A stretch of DNA of 64,000 bases from Marseilla massiliensis (GTDB lineage: Bacteria > Bacteroidota > Bacteroidia > Bacteroidales > Bacteroidaceae). Positions 34,651 through 43,913 of this stretch are shown piece after piece. Location: NCBI RefSeq assembly GCF_016899955.1, contig NZ_JACJJL010000013.1, positions 1 through 64,000 of the forward strand. The letters are read 5' to 3'. Position numbers and translations under genes: made by a program. Position 1 is the stretch's first letter; every line of letters starts with the position of its first letter. Below the pieces are notes generated by a model. That model saw only the letters and a list, made by a program, of their open reading frames with translations. It had not been told where the DNA came from and ran no database searches.

Positions 34651-35301
34651 ATGAGAAAGAAGTTTGTATGTACAGTGTGTGGCTACATCCACGAAGGCGA
34701 TGAGGCCCCTGAGCAGTGCCCGGTATGCAAGGCCCCGGCAAGCAAGTTCAAGGAAGTTGTGAAGGAACTCAAAGGCACAAAGACCGAGAAGAACCTGATG
34801 GAAGCATTTGCCGGTGAGTCGATGGCGCGCAACAAGTACACCTATTTCGCGTCGAAGGCTAAGAAAGACGGGTTTGTTCAGATGGCAGCCATCTTCGAAG
34901 AGACAGCCAACAACGAAAAGGAGCATGCCAAGTTGTGGTACAAGTACCTGCACGGCGGTTCAATAGCTGGCACAGAAGCCAACCTTGAGGATGCTGCAAA
35001 CGGCGAGAACTATGAGTGGACCGACATGTATTCACGCATGGCAAAGGAAGCCCGCGAAGAGGGATTCATAGAGATTGCAGAGAAGTTTGAAGGCGTTGCA
35101 GCCATAGAGAAGGAGCACGAGGAGCGCTATCGCAAGCTGTTGAAGAACCTGCGCGACAAGAAAGTGTTCTCTAAGGACGGCGATGCAGTATGGCAGTGCG
35201 CAAATTGCGGCCATATCGTGGTAGGCAAGCAGGCTCCCGAGATATGCCCTGTGTGCAGCCACCCGCAGAGCTATTTCCAGGTGCGTGCAGAGAACTATTG
35301 A
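34651..35301 (+). CDS. rbr: Rubrerythrin with rubredoxin-like domains at both ends
   Basis: A 216-residue non-haem iron peroxidase. It has an N-terminal rubredoxin-like knuckle pair (CTVCGY, CPVC; Cys 7, 10, 23, 26), a ferritin-like four-helix di-iron domain ([54 protein letters not shown] supply Glu/His ligands) and a second C-terminal CANCGH / CPVC site. Standard rubrerythrin has only the C-terminal domain; the extra N-terminal one may serve as an internal electron donor. It reduces H2O2 in anaerobes and is presumably co-transcribed with and controlled by the PerR-like gene. Confidence 0.93.
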   Translation: MRKKFVCTVCGYIHEGDEAPEQCPVCKAPASKFKEVVKELKGTKTEKNLMEAFAGESMARNKYTYFASKAKKDGFVQMAAIFEETANNEKEHAKLWYKYLHGGSIAGTEANLEDAANGENYEWTDMYSRMAKEAREEGFIEIAEKFEGVAAIEKEHEERYRKLLKNLRDKKVFSKDGDAVWQCANCGHIVVGKQAPEICPVCSHPQSYFQVRAENY

Positions 35302-35375
35302 TGAGTTAGGCATGTAATGGCGGTACAAGAGCAATTTGCCAAGTAGACATGGCAGTTGCTTCCGCTGTTCAATAT

Positions 35376-35419
35376 AAATCGGCCCTTTTAGCTGTTTAGT
35401 CGGTTAGAAGGGTCGATTT
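35376..35419 (+). terminator. Terminator after rubrerythrin
   Basis: Stem AAATCGGCCCTT (35376-35387) / AAGGGTCGATTT (35408-35419) with one G-U pair and a 20-base loop, followed by TACAC; the T-tract is the stem's own 3' end. Confidence 0.6.
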
Positions 35420-35434
35420 TACACGTATTATATG

Positions 35435-35464
35435 TTGGTTTCTCTGTTTTTATGTTTACCTTTG
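35435..35464 (+). promoter_or_regulatory. fucO promoter
   Basis: TTG (35435-35437), 19-base spacer, TACCTTTG (35457-35464), 31 bases before the ATG. Confidence 0.7.
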
Positions 35465-35495
35465 CACGTGTTTTTAACTAACAGGATATAAAATC

Positions 35496-36650
35496 ATGGT
35501 AAATCGGTTTATTTTGAACGAAGTGTCCTACTTCGGCCCGGGTGCACGCAAGGAGCTTGCCGGTGTGGTTAAGCGTCTTGGTTTCACAAAGGCATTGGTT
35601 GTAACAGACAAGGGGCTCATGAAATTTGGAGTGGCCAAGATGGTCCTTGATGAGCTTGACGCCAACTCGATTCCTTACGAAATCTTTGATGATGTGAAGC
35701 CAAATCCTACGGTTACCAACGTCAAGAACGGCATTGACGCTTGCAAGAATGCTGGTGCCGACTTCATTGTGGCCATTGGTGGCGGCTCGGCCATGGATAC
35801 AGCCAAAGGCATAGGAATAGTATGCAACAACCCCGAGTTTTCCGACATCGTGTCGCTCGAGGGAGTTGCCGACACTAAGAAGAAGAGCCTGCCTATCATA
35901 GCGCTGCCCACAACCGCCGGAACAGCGGCTGAGACAACCATCAACTATGTCATCATCGACGAGGCCAACCACAAAAAGATGGTGTGCGTCGATCCTAACG
36001 ACATACCCGCAGTGGCCATTGTCGATGCCGAACTGATGTACTCGCTGCCCAAGTCTCTTACCGCAGCCACCGGAATGGACGCCATGACTCATGCCATTGA
36101 GGGCTACATCACAAAGGCCGCGTGGGAGATGAGCGACATGTTTGAGATAAAGGCGATAGAGATGATATACAAATACCTGCCTATAGCAGTCAACGAGCCA
36201 CAAAACCCCGAGGGACGCAATGGAATGGCCGTTGCCCAGTATATTGCAGGCATGGCCTTCTCTAACGTGGGCCTTGGCGTAGACCACGGTATGGCCCATC
36301 CGTTGAGTGCGCTTCACGATGTGCCCCACGGTGTGGCATGCGCAATGCTGCTGCCGGTGGTGATGAGGTTTAACGCCCCTGCCGCAAAGGAGAAGTATGT
36401 GGAGATTGCAAAGGCTTGCGGTGTCTACAAGGACGGAATGGATGTCGACGCCGCCGTCGATGCAGCCTGCAAGGCCATTGAAGACCTGTCGAAACTGGTG
36501 GGCATACCTCAGCATCTCACCGAACTTGGCATAACGGAGCAGGACATCCCTGCCCTGGCAGAGCAGGCTATTGCCGATGTCTGCACGCCGGGCAACCCGC
36601 GCGAGGTGACTAAAGAAGACATCATCGGGCTTTACAAGCAAATACTATAA
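35496..36650 (+). CDS. fucO: Iron-containing alcohol dehydrogenase, lactaldehyde reductase-like
   Basis: A 384-residue group III (iron-dependent) alcohol dehydrogenase. NAD-binding signature GGGSAMDTAKGIGI (about 95-108), substrate/cofactor segment LPTTAGTAAETT, and the metal-binding motif DHGMAHPLSALHDVPHG (about 262-278) whose His residues plus an upstream Asp/His bind Fe2+. Overall closest in my memory to L-1,2-propanediol oxidoreductase (FucO), which reduces lactaldehyde from fucose or rhamnose breakdown; no fucose or rhamnose genes are adjacent, so the physiological aldehyde is uncertain. Monocistronic, with consensus promoter and a terminator. Confidence 0.9.
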   Translation: MVNRFILNEVSYFGPGARKELAGVVKRLGFTKALVVTDKGLMKFGVAKMVLDELDANSIPYEIFDDVKPNPTVTNVKNGIDACKNAGADFIVAIGGGSAMDTAKGIGIVCNNPEFSDIVSLEGVADTKKKSLPIIALPTTAGTAAETTINYVIIDEANHKKMVCVDPNDIPAVAIVDAELMYSLPKSLTAATGMDAMTHAIEGYITKAAWEMSDMFEIKAIEMIYKYLPIAVNEPQNPEGRNGMAVAQYIAGMAFSNVGLGVDHGMAHPLSALHDVPHGVACAMLLPVVMRFNAPAAKEKYVEIAKACGVYKDGMDVDAAVDAACKAIEDLSKLVGIPQHLTELGITEQDIPALAEQAIADVCTPGNPREVTKEDIIGLYKQIL

Positions 36651-36677
36651 GATAGATTGTTCAACGTGTTTCATTGT

Positions 36678-36702
36678 GTTTCGGGGGGCGAAACTTTGTT
36701 TT
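36678..36702 (+). terminator. Terminator after fucO
   Basis: Stem GTTTCG (36678-36683) / CGAAAC (36689-36694) with a GGGGG loop, followed by TTTGTTTT. Confidence 0.6.
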
Positions 36703-36870
36703 GCTTCTCGAAACATTTCTTTTATGATGTGTCGAACAGCACTTCTTGTTTTTCTGGTTGCTGCGTTTTTGTTCGTTAAGTCATAATATTTGACTGAAAA
36801 AGTTGTCTGCCTTGCGTTGCCGGGCATAGTTTTTGCAGCTATGGCATATGAAAACAAGGAGGAAAAAATT

Positions 36871-37557
36871 ATGGCATTTATAGATTACTACAAGATTCTC
36901 GGCGTTGACCGGGATATTCCACAGAAGGATGTTAAGCGCGCATACCTCAAGCGCGCCAAGCAGTTTCATCCCGACTTGCATCCGGATGACCCTAAGGCTA
37001 AGGCTAAATTTCAGGCCCTTAACGAAGCTTACGACGTGATAGGCGACCCTGAAAAGCGGAAGAAATACGACCAGTATGGCGAGCAATGGCGCAACGCCGA
37101 TGCGTACAACGCAGCCGGCGGCGGCTCGTACCAGTATTCTGGCGACGGCTCGGCGTTTGATGGCTTCGACTTCAGCAGCTTTGGCGGAATGGGCGGAGGT
37201 GGCTTCAGTTCGTTTTTCGAGCAGCTGTTTGGCGGCAAGGGCCGCCAGCGCACTCATGGCTTTGGCGACTTCGGCGGTACGCGGCAGCATACCGGCGAGA
37301 TGAACGCCAACGTGAACATCGACTTGTACACAGCCTTGCTTGGCGGCGAAATAATAATACAGTTGAAAGACGGAGCCAAGATAAAGTTGAAAGTGAAGCC
37401 CGAGACCCAGAACGGAACCAAGGTAAGGTTGCGTGGAAAGGGGTATGACAGGGGCGACGGCACGTTTGGTGACTTGATAATAACATACAACGTGAAGTTG
37501 CCGACCGGCCTCAACGAGCGCCAGAAGGATTTGTTGCGCCAGATGCGCACGGCGTGA
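36871..37557 (+). CDS. DnaJ-like co-chaperone (CbpA type)
   Basis: A 228-residue J-domain protein. The J domain occupies residues 1-70 with the HPD tripeptide at 33-35 (KQFHPDLHP). A Gly/Phe-rich linker follows (GGMGGGGFSSFFEQLFGG), then one C-terminal peptide-binding beta domain (NIDLYTALLGGEIIIQL, VRLRGKGYDRGDGTFGDL). There is no Cys-rich zinc-finger, so it is CbpA-like rather than DnaJ; it also appears to have only one of the two usual C-terminal domains, being shorter than E. coli CbpA (~306). Start: ATG at 36871 directly follows an excellent AGGAGG ribosome-binding site; earlier in-frame codons at 36790 and 36841 lie on the presumed promoter side. Confidence 0.87.
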   Translation: MAFIDYYKILGVDRDIPQKDVKRAYLKRAKQFHPDLHPDDPKAKAKFQALNEAYDVIGDPEKRKKYDQYGEQWRNADAYNAAGGGSYQYSGDGSAFDGFDFSSFGGMGGGGFSSFFEQLFGGKGRQRTHGFGDFGGTRQHTGEMNANVNIDLYTALLGGEIIIQLKDGAKIKLKVKPETQNGTKVRLRGKGYDRGDGTFGDLIITYNVKLPTGLNERQKDLLRQMRTA

Positions 37558-37769
37558 GCTGAGAGCCGGTGGTGATCCGCCGCCACCTCATAGGGCATCG
37601 ACATTGGTTCCGGGCCTCCTCAATGGCATGACTCGACGAGTGCCTTTGTGGGGGCCCGGTCTGTTTTTCGGCTTTGGGCACCCGCCAGCAGGCGTGCATG
37701 CCAAGCATTGATTTTTATTTACAACGGGCGTCACCGTTTTACCACGATAATGATGCTGCAGTGTCATCA

Positions 37770-37857
37770 GGCCCGTTTCGAATTGCCAAATGGCCTGTTT
37801 TACTACTCAATACGGCCTGTTTTGAATGTCAAAACAAGCCATTTTGTAAGAGCCTGT
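37770..37857 (+). repeat. 22-bp repeat array D (four units)
   Basis: Cores at 37770 (GGCCCGTTT), 37792 (GGCCTGTTT), 37814 (GGCCTGTTT) and 37836 (AAGCCATTT), exactly 22 bases apart. It lies in the 577-base gap between the DnaJ-like gene and ileS; the rest of that gap shows no gene, only the ileS promoter at its end. Confidence 0.78.
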
Positions 37858-38070
37858 TATAGTGGTTGTTGCGCATCTTTGTTCAAGTTGTCATAAAGTG
37901 TTACACAATCGATGTGTCCGTCTTCTGTGTCACAGCATTCTGGCAAATGCGCGCCGGTAAATGACCGTGTTTCGGTTGGGGGCGGACATGGCCCGATGGG
38001 CCAAACCAAACAAAAGGCGAAGCCGACCGGCGGAACATAATATATGTTATATTAAAAATGATAATTTTAT

Positions 38071-38101
38071 TTTGTTGCCTAAAAAAAATATATTAACTTT
38101 G
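38071..38101 (+). promoter_or_regulatory. ileS operon promoter
   Basis: TTTG (38071-38074), 19-base spacer, TAACTTTG (38094-38101), 33 bases before the ATG. It probably drives ileS through rsmE. Confidence 0.75.
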
Positions 38102-38134
38102 CGGCTCACACACATCAATTAAGAAAATTAGACA

Positions 38135-41100
38135 ATGGCAAAGAAATTCGCCGAGCATACAGGCTTGAACCTGACTCAGGTAAACAAGGATATACTTGAG
38201 AAATGGGATGAGAACGACGTTTTCCATAAGTCCGTCGATGAACGTGAAGGATGTCCGCAATTCATATTTTTCGAAGGCCCGCCTTCGGCTAACGGACATC
38301 CGGGCATCCATCATGTCTTGGCGCGTTCAATCAAAGATACCTTCAACCGATACAAGACCATGAAGGGCTACCAGGTTCATCGCAAGGCCGGGTGGGACAC
38401 ACACGGACTGCCCGTTGAGCTTGGCGTTGAAAAGGAGCTTGGGATAACCAAGGCTGACATCGACAACAAGCAATCCGACAAATACATCTCCGTAGAGGAC
38501 TATAACCACAAGTGCCGCGAGAATGTCATGAAGTTTACTGCCGAGTGGCGTCGCCTGACGGAGGAGATGGGATACTTCGTTGACCTCGACAATCCATACA
38601 TAACTTACGACAACAAGTACATGGAGACCCTTTGGTGGCTGCTCAAGCAGCTGCACAACAAGGGGTTGCTTTACAAGGGATATACCATACAACCATATTC
38701 TCCGGCAGCGGGCACCGGGCTCAGCTCGCACGAGCTCAACCAACCGGGGTGCTACCGCGACGTGAAAGACACCACCACGACGGCACTTTTCAAGGTGGTC
38801 AACCCACGGAATGAGTGGACGGAATGGGGAGAGGCATTCTTTGCCGCATGGACAACCACGCCGTGGACACTGCCTTCAAACACGGCATTGTGCGTAGGGC
38901 CGACATTTAAATATGTGGCTGTCCAGACATACAACCCCTACAACGATGCGCCAATAACTGTCATCATGGCAGAAGAGTGCCTCGCCACCTATCTGTCTCC
39001 CGAGGGCAAGGACAGGCCGATGGAAGACTACCGCCACGGCGACAAGGTCGTTCCGTACCGTATAGTGGGCACTTATACAGGCAGTGAGCTCGTCGGCATA
39101 AAGTATGAGCAGCTCATGCCGTGGGTGAAACCCTGCCAGAAGGTTGGCGAGCACGCCCCCGCCTTTGTCAACGACTATGCTTCCGAGCATCCGGACAAGG
39201 TCTTTGAGAGCGAAAACGGCAAGGAGCGCTACGTAGAGCTTGGCGATATGGCCTTCCGCGTGATAGCTGGCGATTATGTCACAACAGAGGACGGAACCGG
39301 CATTGTGCACATTGCACCGACCTTTGGAGCCGACGACGCCCATGTGGCCGCAGCCGCTCACATACCGGCCCTCTTCCTTATCAATAAGAAAGGGGAGACA
39401 CGCCCTATGGTAGATTTGGAAGGCAAATATTACAATATCGACGAACTTGATGCCAACTTTGTGGGCAACTGTGTTGATATCGAGGCTTACGGACACCATG
39501 CAGGCGACTATGTCAAGAATGCTTACAAGCCAGAGTTCAACGTCGGAGGCAAGTATGACGAGAAGGCCGCGAGCAAGGCCGAAGACCTGAACATCGTGAT
39601 ATGCATGGAGATGAAACAGGCCGGGACAGCTTTCCGCATCGAGAAGCAGGTGCATAATTACCCGCATTGCTGGCGTACAGACAAGCCTATACTTTACTAT
39701 CCGCTCGATAGCTGGTTCATACGCTCAACAGCCGGCAAGGAGCGCATGGTGGAACTGAACAAGACCATCAACTGGCAGCCGGAGTCAACCGGCACGGGAC
39801 GCTTTGGCAACTGGCTTGAGAACCTGAATGACTGGAACTTGTCGCGCTCTCGCTTCTGGGGCACCCCGCTGCCTATATGGCGTGATGAGGATGGCGAGGA
39901 GAAATGCATCGGGAGCCTGCAGGAACTGTATGACGAGATGGAGCTGGCCGTCGAGGCCGGCGTCATGAAGTCGAACCCGTTTAAGGACAACGGTTTTGTG
40001 CCCGGCGACTATTCAAAGGAAAACTACGACCGCATTGACATCCATCGTCCTTACGTTGACAATATTGTGCTGGTGAGCAGCACCGGCAAGCCGATGAAGC
40101 GCGAGAGCGACCTTATCGACGTGTGGTTCGATTCCGGTTCTATGCCTTATGCACAAATACATTATCCTTTTGAGAATAAGGAATTGATTGATAAGAAGTT
40201 GGCTTTCCCCGCCGATTTCATCAATGAGGGCGTAGACCAGACCCGCGGATGGTTCTTCACATTGCATGCCATAGCCACCCTCGTGTTTGACAGTGTGGCA
40301 TTCAAGAATGTTATTTCCACCGGTCTTGTTCTCGATGCCAAAGGCAACAAGATGAGCAAGCATGTCGGCAACGTGATCAATCCTTTCGAGATGATTGAGA
40401 AATATGGCGCCGACCCGGTGAGGTTCTATATGATGACCAATTCAGAACCGTGGGATAACCTCAAGTTTTCGCCCGAGGGCGTCGACGAGGTTCGCCGTAA
40501 GTTCTTTGGCACATTGTATAATACGTACTCTTTCTTCAGCCTGTATGCCAACGTGGATTGCTTCGATTATTCGCAGCCCGACGTAGATTTGTGCGACCGT
40601 CCGGAGATTGACAGATGGATATTGTCGGTGTTGCATTCGTTGATAAAGAACGTTACGGCAGAGCTCGACGGCTACGACCCGACCAAGGCCGGCCGAATGA
40701 TAGATTCATTCGTTAATGACGATTTGTCCAACTGGTTTGTCCGCCTCAACCGCAAGCGTTTCTGGGGCAAGGAGATGAGCCGTGACAAGCTGTCCGCTTA
40801 CCAGACTCTGTACACTTGCCTTGAAACCGTGGCAAGGTTGCTGGCCCCGTTTGCTCCGTTCTATGCCGACCAGTTGTATCTTGACTTGATAGCAGTGACA
40901 AAGCGCGACAACGTTTGCTCTGTCCATCTGGCAAGGTTCCCCGAGGCCGACGAGCGCTTCATCGACAAGGAACTGGAAGCCCGCATGGGCCTGGCACAGA
41001 AGATTACGTCGATGGTATTGGCCTTGCGGCGTAAGGTGAACATAAAAGTGCGCCAGCCACTGCAGGAGATTATGATACCGGCGGTGGACAATGAGCAGCG

Positions 41101-41701
41101 CAAACACATCGAGGCGGTCAAGGATTTGATTCTCAACGAAGTCAATGTAAAGGACTTGAAGTTTGCAGAAGGCTCGAGTGTGCTTGTCAAGAAGGTGAAG
41201 TGCAATTTCCGGACAATGGGCAAGAAATACGGAAAGCTCATGAAAGACATTGCGGCAGCCATGGGCACATTGAGCCAGGACGACATAGCCCGCCTTGAGA
41301 GCGAAGGGTATCTTGAACTGTCGGTGGCCGGCCAGAGCGTTAATATCGACGTTGCCGACGTCGAGGTCATAAGCGAAGACATCCCGGGCTGGCTCGTCAG
41401 CAACGATGGCAATGTCACCGTTGCCCTCGAGGTTGAGCTTACAGACGAGTTGCGCAACGAAGGATTGGCCCGCGAACTCATCAACCGCATCCAGAATCTC
41501 CGCAAAGACAACGGCCTGGAAATTACCGACCGAATCAATGTGTTCATATCTCCAGACACCAGGATAGAGGCCTCGGTAGGCGAGTATTCCGATTACATCA
41601 GGACACAGGTGCTGGCAGACGGCATAACATTGGCGCCCAATGACGGTGCTGAGTTCGACCTTGACGACCTTAAAGCCAATATAAAGGTGGAGAAAGTTTA
41701 G
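38135..41701 (+). CDS. ileS: Isoleucyl-tRNA synthetase, type 2 with GXHH signature
   Basis: A 1188-residue class I aminoacyl-tRNA synthetase charging tRNA-Ile. The HIGH-type motif region is PPSANGHPGIHH, so the signature reads GIHH (residues 57-60) instead of HxGH. The CP1 editing domain follows (TTTPWTLPSN; ADDAHVAAAAHIPALF), then the second catalytic half with KMSKH (nt 40349-40363) and an anticodon-binding domain with a C-terminal extension. KMSKH and the length point to the eukaryote-like type 2 IleRS. Type 2 enzymes with GXHH have been reported as extremely mupirocin-insensitive (recall). First gene of a long operon; dksA-like follows 27 bases later. Confidence 0.96.
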   Translation: MAKKFAEHTGLNLTQVNKDILEKWDENDVFHKSVDEREGCPQFIFFEGPPSANGHPGIHHVLARSIKDTFNRYKTMKGYQVHRKAGWDTHGLPVELGVEKELGITKADIDNKQSDKYISVEDYNHKCRENVMKFTAEWRRLTEEMGYFVDLDNPYITYDNKYMETLWWLLKQLHNKGLLYKGYTIQPYSPAAGTGLSSHELNQPGCYRDVKDTTTTALFKVVNPRNEWTEWGEAFFAAWTTTPWTLPSNTALCVGPTFKYVAVQTYNPYNDAPITVIMAEECLATYLSPEGKDRPMEDYRHGDKVVPYRIVGTYTGSELVGIKYEQLMPWVKPCQKVGEHAPAFVNDYASEHPDKVFESENGKERYVELGDMAFRVIAGDYVTTEDGTGIVHIAPTFGADDAHVAAAAHIPALFLINKKGETRPMVDLEGKYYNIDELDANFVGNCVDIEAYGHHAGDYVKNAYKPEFNVGGKYDEKAASKAEDLNIVICMEMKQAGTAFRIEKQVHNYPHCWRTDKPILYYPLDSWFIRSTAGKERMVELNKTINWQPESTGTGRFGNWLENLNDWNLSRSRFWGTPLPIWRDEDGEEKCIGSLQELYDEMELAVEAGVMKSNPFKDNGFVPGDYSKENYDRIDIHRPYVDNIVLVSSTGKPMKRESDLIDVWFDSGSMPYAQIHYPFENKELIDKKLAFPADFINEGVDQTRGWFFTLHAIATLVFDSVAFKNVISTGLVLDAKGNKMSKHVGNVINPFEMIEKYGADPVRFYMMTNSEPWDNLKFSPEGVDEVRRKFFGTLYNTYSFFSLYANVDCFDYSQPDVDLCDRPEIDRWILSVLHSLIKNVTAELDGYDPTKAGRMIDSFVNDDLSNWFVRLNRKRFWGKEMSRDKLSAYQTLYTCLETVARLLAPFAPFYADQLYLDLIAVTKRDNVCSVHLARFPEADERFIDKELEARMGLAQKITSMVLALRRKVNIKVRQPLQEIMIPAVDNEQRKHIEAVKDLILNEVNVKDLKFAEGSSVLVKKVKCNFRTMGKKYGKLMKDIAAAMGTLSQDDIARLESEGYLELSVAGQSVNIDVADVEVISEDIPGWLVSNDGNVTVALEVELTDELRNEGLARELINRIQNLRKDNGLEITDRINVFISPDTRIEASVGEYSDYIRTQVLADGITLAPNDGAEFDLDDLKANIKVEKV

Positions 41702-41728
41702 ATTCTTAACAAACATAACAATACTATT

Positions 41729-42109
41729 ATGGCAGAGAAGACACGTTATAGCGACGAAGAGCTTGAAGAGTTCCGGGCTATCATTAACGACAAGCTTGCA
41801 TTGGCTCGCCGCGACTATGAGCAGATGATGAGCGTGCTTATGAATCAGGATGGAAACGATGTGGACGACACTTCCCCAACATACAAGATACTTGAAGAGG
41901 GCAGTGCCACCCAGACCAAGGAAGAGCTCATCCAGCTGGCCAGCAGGCAGCAGAAGTTCATACAGGGCTTGGAGGCTGCGCTTGTACGTATTGAAAACAA
42001 GACTTACGGTGTCGACAGGATTACAGGCAAGCTCATCCCCAAGGAACGCTTGCGTGCTGTGCCTCATGCAACACTTAGTGTCGAGTCGAAGCAGAACCGT
42101 AAGAAATGA
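41729..42109 (+). CDS. DksA/TraR-family protein lacking zinc-finger cysteines
   Basis: A 126-residue member of the DksA/TraR family, which binds the RNA polymerase secondary channel and modulates transcription with ppGpp. The coiled-coil part (EELEEFRAIINDKLALARRDYEQMM, split by DDTSPTYKILEEG carrying the Asp pair expected at the tip) is followed by the C-terminal globule VRIENKTYGVDRITGKLIPKERLRAVPHATLSVE. In canonical members this last region is a C4 zinc finger (YGxCxxTGxxI...RLxAxPxAxxC); here none of those Cys remains. It sits between ileS and lspA, a layout I recall across Bacteroidales, and its stop overlaps the lspA ATG by 4 bases. Confidence 0.88.
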   Translation: MAEKTRYSDEELEEFRAIINDKLALARRDYEQMMSVLMNQDGNDVDDTSPTYKILEEGSATQTKEELIQLASRQQKFIQGLEAALVRIENKTYGVDRITGKLIPKERLRAVPHATLSVESKQNRKK

Positions 42110-42750
42110 GTGAAAATAAAGGTGTATTGACGAAAGGAAGAATGGCTATACTTATCATTATAGCCATTCTTTTAGTTGACCAGGTCTTGAAAATCTGGGT
42201 CAAAACCCACATGACACTTCATGAGACCATCACGATAACCGATTGGTTCAAGATTTGTTTCATCGAGAACAACGGCATGGCGTATGGCATGGAGATAGGC
42301 AGCAAAGTCGCCCTTTCGTTGTTTCGGATTGCAGCCATATCGTTCATAGGTTATTATCTGCATCTTCAGGTCAGGCAGCATGCCCGCACCGGTTATGTCG
42401 TTTGCCTTGCCATGATAATGGCCGGGGCCATCGGCAATATCATCGACTGCATGTTTTACGGCTTGATTTTCAATGCATCATCAGTGGATTACACCTCTTA
42501 CTTCGTGCCATTCGGTTCGGGTTACGCATCGTTCCTTACCGGAAAGGTGGTCGACATGTTTTATTTTCCGCTGATAGTTTCCACGTGGCCGCAGTGGATG
42601 CCGATGGTTGGTGGAGAGGATTTCGTGTTTTTCAGCCCCGTGTTCAACGTTGCCGACGCAAGCATCAGCGTGGGGGTGGTATGGTTGCTCCTGTTTTATC
42701 GCCGTGAAATCAGCCACATTTCGTTAAAGCCTAAGGATGTAAATAGATGA
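42106..42750 (+). CDS. lspA: Lipoprotein signal peptidase (SPase II)
   Basis: A 214-residue inner-membrane aspartic protease that removes signal peptides from prolipoproteins. Four hydrophobic helices, with the catalytic Asp residues in GAIGNIIDCMFYG (Asp114) and GKVVDMFYFPL (Asp150). Substrate-contact motif FIENNGMAYGM corresponds to the usual F-x-x-N-x-G-A-A-F/W. It is longer than E. coli LspA (164), with an insertion before the last helix and an extended tail, as in other Bacteroidetes. Both ends overlap neighbours by ATGA, so it is translationally coupled in the operon. Confidence 0.95.
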   Translation: MSENKGVLTKGRMAILIIIAILLVDQVLKIWVKTHMTLHETITITDWFKICFIENNGMAYGMEIGSKVALSLFRIAAISFIGYYLHLQVRQHARTGYVVCLAMIMAGAIGNIIDCMFYGLIFNASSVDYTSYFVPFGSGYASFLTGKVVDMFYFPLIVSTWPQWMPMVGGEDFVFFSPVFNVADASISVGVVWLLLFYRREISHISLKPKDVNR

Positions 42751-43694
42751 AGACCAGCCGTGAACATGCATCCCGTAAGCCGTTGGCGCATTTAGCCATG
42801 TGCTTGTTGCTGACGGTTTTAGTGCTGTCGTGCAAGCCCACAGTGCCTGATGAGTATATCCAGCCCGACGAGATGGAAGACATCTTGTACGATTACTATA
42901 TCACGCAGGCAATGGCCGGGCAAGGTCTGAGCTATGACAAGAACTCTTATAACAAAAACGTTTATTATTACGCCGTGCTCAAGAAGCATGGCGTCACCGA
43001 GGCCGAGTTTGACTCGTCGTTGGTATATTATTATTCCAACGCCGACCGCTTGTATGGCATTTACGTCCAGTTGTCGGAGCGTATTGGCAACGAAGCCATG
43101 AGCCTTGGGGCCTCGGTCGGCGATATAAACAAGTATTCAAAGCTCAAGGCAGACGGAGATACGGCCGACATTTGGCGCGAGTCACCGTCGGCCGTGCTCA
43201 TGCCAGTGGCGCCGTATAACAGGCTTTCCTTCGAGTTGAAGGCCGATTCGACATTCAAGCGCGGCGATTCGTTTCTGTTTAATTTCATGACCGACTTCCT
43301 CTACCAGTCGGGCACGAAAGACGGCGTGGCCTACATTGCCGTGCATTACGACAACGACAGCACTGCGGCATATTCATGCCACGTGGGTGTTTCGGGCATA
43401 TCACAGTTGCGGGTTCCGGGAGACCGTAACCACGGCATAAAGTCCATGAAAGGTTTTATTTACCTAAACAGGGGTGACGACAACTCGCATACGCTCAAGC
43501 TGATGTTCATCAGCCAGATTCAGTTGGTGCGCTTCCACCCGGAAGAAGTGTCTGTGGCCACCGTGGCCACAGACAGTGTGCGGGCCAGTCGCGACACTAT
43601 GCAGGTGAGGGCAGTGCCAACCGGCGCCAAGCTGGCCGACACTATGCCCAAGAGGCCAGCCCTGCTGAAAGCCCAACCACTGAGAGCGCGATGA
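42747..43694 (+). CDS. DUF4296 lipoprotein
   Basis: A 315-residue lipoprotein with lipobox VLVLSC (Cys about residue 29). The conserved DUF4296 segment follows: PDEMEDILYDYYITQAMAG, then KNVYYYAVLKKHGVTEAEFDSSLVYY. The C-terminal half is beta-rich and less recognisable. Its function is unknown; in Bacteroidales it is habitually downstream of lspA, as here (4-base overlap), which suggests an envelope-maintenance role. The C-terminal tail is rich in Ala/Thr/Arg and probably unstructured. Confidence 0.85.
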   Translation: MKTSREHASRKPLAHLAMCLLLTVLVLSCKPTVPDEYIQPDEMEDILYDYYITQAMAGQGLSYDKNSYNKNVYYYAVLKKHGVTEAEFDSSLVYYYSNADRLYGIYVQLSERIGNEAMSLGASVGDINKYSKLKADGDTADIWRESPSAVLMPVAPYNRLSFELKADSTFKRGDSFLFNFMTDFLYQSGTKDGVAYIAVHYDNDSTAAYSCHVGVSGISQLRVPGDRNHGIKSMKGFIYLNRGDDNSHTLKLMFISQIQLVRFHPEEVSVATVATDSVRASRDTMQVRAVPTGAKLADTMPKRPALLKAQPLRAR

Positions 43695-43909
43695 CAGGAA
43701 GACGCAGGCGCATAGCGGTGCACAAGGCAATCACCGATGCAGGCGAGCTTGGGTTGTGCGCGATAGAGCTTGCAGGAGGAGTGGTGGTTGGCTGCTATGA
43801 GATTGACGGCGAGCTGGCATACACCGAATGGCTTGGCGGGACGGCCGTCATAAAGACCGACGCACATGGCGTGTTGAGAGCATATTACAACGGAAAACCA
43901 ATAGAATAA
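43691..43909 (+). CDS. Small protein of unknown function in the lspA operon
   Basis: 72 residues: a basic start (MTGRRRRIAVHKAI) followed by a compact predicted beta-sheet (GVVVGCYEIDGELAYTEWLG, then GVLRAYYNGKPIE). There is no signal peptide or membrane segment. Overlap of 4 bases (ATGA) with the DUF4296 gene and 4 bases of spacing to the transporter gene make it part of the operon and argue that it is real. I recognise no family. Confidence 0.75.
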   Translation: MTGRRRRIAVHKAITDAGELGLCAIELAGGVVVGCYEIDGELAYTEWLGGTAVIKTDAHGVLRAYYNGKPIE

Positions 43910-43913
43910 GGAT

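Noticed and set aside
37648..37896. 82-codon frame between the DnaJ-like gene and ileS
   Set aside because: It runs through repeat array D, where the 22-base period is out of step with codons, and has no recognisable sequence.
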